Shown piece after piece: positions 5,928 through 6,814 of a stretch of 6,814 nt of DNA. This DNA comes from Limisphaerales bacterium. GTDB lineage: Bacteria > Verrucomicrobiota > Verrucomicrobiia > Limisphaerales > UBA11358. The stretch spans positions 6,960-13,773 of the forward strand of contig PKZR01000314.1 in the NCBI GenBank assembly GCA_003133815.1. The letters run 5' to 3'. Below the pieces are notes generated by a model. That model did not search any database and was not told the origin of the DNA. It saw nothing but the letters and a program-made list of their open reading frames with translations. Positions within the stretch are counted from its first letter, which is position 1; each line of letters opens with the position of its first letter. A program made the translations under genes and the position numbers.

Positions 5928-5960
5928 ATCCGTGTCCATCTGTGTCCATCCGTGGTTAAA
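5928..5960 (-). repeat. Right 33-bp terminal inverted repeat (CCACGGATGGACACGGAT type)
   Basis: Read on the minus strand it is TTTA followed by ACCACGGATG, GACACAGATG and GACACGGAT(T), the inverted partner of 5397-5429. It begins five bases after the sufB stop. Translated on the minus strand it gives NHGWTQMDTD, a string I recall at the start of many predicted proteins in repeat-rich genomes, usually as a mis-set start. It includes an ATG (5939) in frame with the nuclease. Confidence 0.9.
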
Positions 5961-5965
5961 TTGCT

Positions 5966-6814
5966 TTAGCCGACGCTGCCTTCCAGACTTACGCCCAGAA
6001 GTTTTTGCGCTTCGACGGCGAATTCCATCGGCAGTTCCTTGAACACTTCCTTGCAGAAGCCGTTCACGATCATGTTCACCGCGTCCTGCGTCGCGATGCC
6101 GCGCGCGTTGCAATAAAAAATCTGGTCCTCGCCGATCTTGGAAGTCGACGCTTCATGCTCGACGCTCGACGACGTGTTTTTGACTTCGATATACGGAAAC
6201 GTGTGTGCGCCGCATTTCGCGCCGATGAGCATCGAATCGCACTGCGAAAAATTGCGCGAGTTCGTGGCGCTCTTGCGGATTTCCACCAGGCCACGATAGC
6301 TGTTCTGGCCGCGACCGGCGGAAATGCCTTTCGAGACAATCGTGCTCTTGGTGTTTTTGCCGATGTGGATCATCTTCGTGCCGGTGTCGGCCTGCTGCAT
6401 GTTGTTCACGACGGCAACGGAATAAAATTCACCTTTCGAGCCGTCACCGAGCAAAATGCAGCTCGGATATTTCCATGTGATCGCCGAGCCGGTTTCGACC
6501 TGCGTCCAGGTGATGCGCGAGTTCTTGCCTTTGCACAGGCCGCGCTTGGTCACGAAATTGTAGATGCCGCCCTTGCCGTTTTCGTCGCCCGGATACCAGT
6601 TCTGCACCGTGCTGTATTTGATTTCCGCGCCTTCGAGCGCGACGAGTTCCACGACGGCGGCGTGCAGCTGGTTTTCATCGCGCATCGGCGCGGTGCAACC
6701 TTCGAGATAGCTGACGTGTGAACTGTCGTCCGCGACGATCAGCGTGCGCTCGAACTGGCCGGACTTCGCGGCGTTGATGCGGAAATAAGTCGAAAGCTCC
6801 ATCGGGCAGCGCAC
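5966..6814 (-). CDS. sufB: Fe-S cluster assembly scaffold SufB, N-terminus outside the window
   Basis: SufB is the scaffold subunit of the SufBC2D complex, on which iron-sulfur clusters form in the cytoplasm. The C-terminal 282 residues or so are present of an expected 470 to 490. The beta-helix core begins at MELSTYFRINAAKSGQFERT and includes YLEGCTAP, WYPGDENGKGG, RITWTQVETGSAITWKYPSC and CGAHTFPYIEVKN. It ends with GFCKEVFKELPMEFAVEAQK. Cys192 of the visible part (in FSQCDSMLIG) and Glu221 (in VEHEAS) are 29 residues apart, the same spacing as E. coli Cys405 and Glu434, which bind the nascent cluster, so the scaffold looks functional. The GTG at the window edge is an internal Val codon, not a start. 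In many suf operons sufC would follow directly; here a nuclease element lies between. Confidence 0.97.
   Translation of the reverse strand: MRCPMELSTYFRINAAKSGQFERTLIVADDSSHVSYLEGCTAPMRDENQLHAAVVELVALEGAEIKYSTVQNWYPGDENGKGGIYNFVTKRGLCKGKNSRITWTQVETGSAITWKYPSCILLGDGSKGEFYSVAVVNNMQQADTGTKMIHIGKNTKSTIVSKGISAGRGQNSYRGLVEIRKSATNSRNFSQCDSMLIGAKCGAHTFPYIEVKNTSSSVEHEASTSKIGEDQIFYCNARGIATQDAVNMIVNGFCKEVFKELPMEFAVEAQKLLGVSLEGSVG

Larger units (their letters stand above)
5397..5960. mobile_element. Candidate repeat-bordered GIY-YIG element inserted between sufB and sufC
   Basis: The 564-bp block is bounded by inverted 33-bp repeats and contains one nuclease gene. It is AT-rich against GC-rich flanks: the 60 bases 5461-5520 hold 20 G+C, while 5161-5220 in sufC hold 38. 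One end lies five bases after the sufB stop and the other 23 bases from the sufC start, so both suf genes are intact. No target-site duplication is visible, and GIY-YIG enzymes are not transposases. The call therefore rests on the ends, the composition and the interrupted operon. The alternative is an ordinary gene that happens to sit between two copies of a dispersed repeat. Confidence 0.5.

Noticed and set aside
5397..5960. Group I intron or intein carrying the GIY-YIG gene
   Set aside because: The block lies between genes, not within one. No conserved intron core or splice motifs were seen, and the neighbouring reading frames are intact.
5391..5966. Target-site duplication flanking the nuclease element
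   Set aside because: The bases outside the left repeat (AAAATTTATT) and the right repeat (TTGCTTTAGC) do not match convincingly. The shared TTTA is too short in such AT-rich sequence.
5442..6113. Longer version of the nuclease gene starting at 6113
   Set aside because: Its first 50 or so residues read the sufB coding region in another frame and then the terminal repeat. The nuclease similarity begins well after that, so the start must lie at 5939 or 5897.

Overview
The window looks like a chromosomal segment of a Gram-negative bacterium. It carries two lipopolysaccharide genes (lpxK and waaF) and part of a SUF iron-sulfur cluster operon. The GIY-YIG gene is bordered by the repeat TTTAACCACGGATGGACAC; I recall that repeat as common in Verrucomicrobiota and related genomes, so that phylum is my best guess, but it is inference. 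All eight supported genes lie on the minus strand, so transcription runs from high to low coordinates.

Reading in the direction of transcription, the window opens inside sufB (6814-5966; the N-terminal part lies outside). Five bases after the sufB stop begins a 564-bp AT-rich block (5960-5397). It is bounded by 33-bp inverted repeats matching at 30 of 33 positions and contains one gene, for a small GIY-YIG endonuclease with all expected catalytic residues. The block separates sufB from sufC (5373-4615), which would otherwise be close neighbours, and is the most interesting object here: a candidate small mobile element, or a repeat-bordered nuclease cassette.

Next come two genes I cannot name: a polytopic membrane protein (4559-3906) and a 157-residue soluble protein with a helical N-terminus, a Pro/Ala linker and a compact C-terminal domain (3860-3387). 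An AT-rich imperfect inverted repeat (3308-3381) follows. Then comes a two-gene envelope unit: lpxK (3270-2098), the lipid A 4'-kinase, overlapping waaF (2101-1010), a heptosyltransferase, by an ATGA. Two loops of waaF are encoded by a degenerate purine-rich repeat.

The last unit is a YtrA-type GntR regulator (906-499) followed at ten bases by an ABC transporter ATPase (488 to past position 1). A promoter (TTGACT, 17 bp, TATTGT) lies upstream of the regulator, and a perfect 10-bp-arm palindrome covers its -10 box. This suggests an autorepressed regulator and transporter operon.

No rRNA, tRNA, CRISPR array, replication origin or recognisable transposase was seen. No gene-free stretch exceeds 300 bases.
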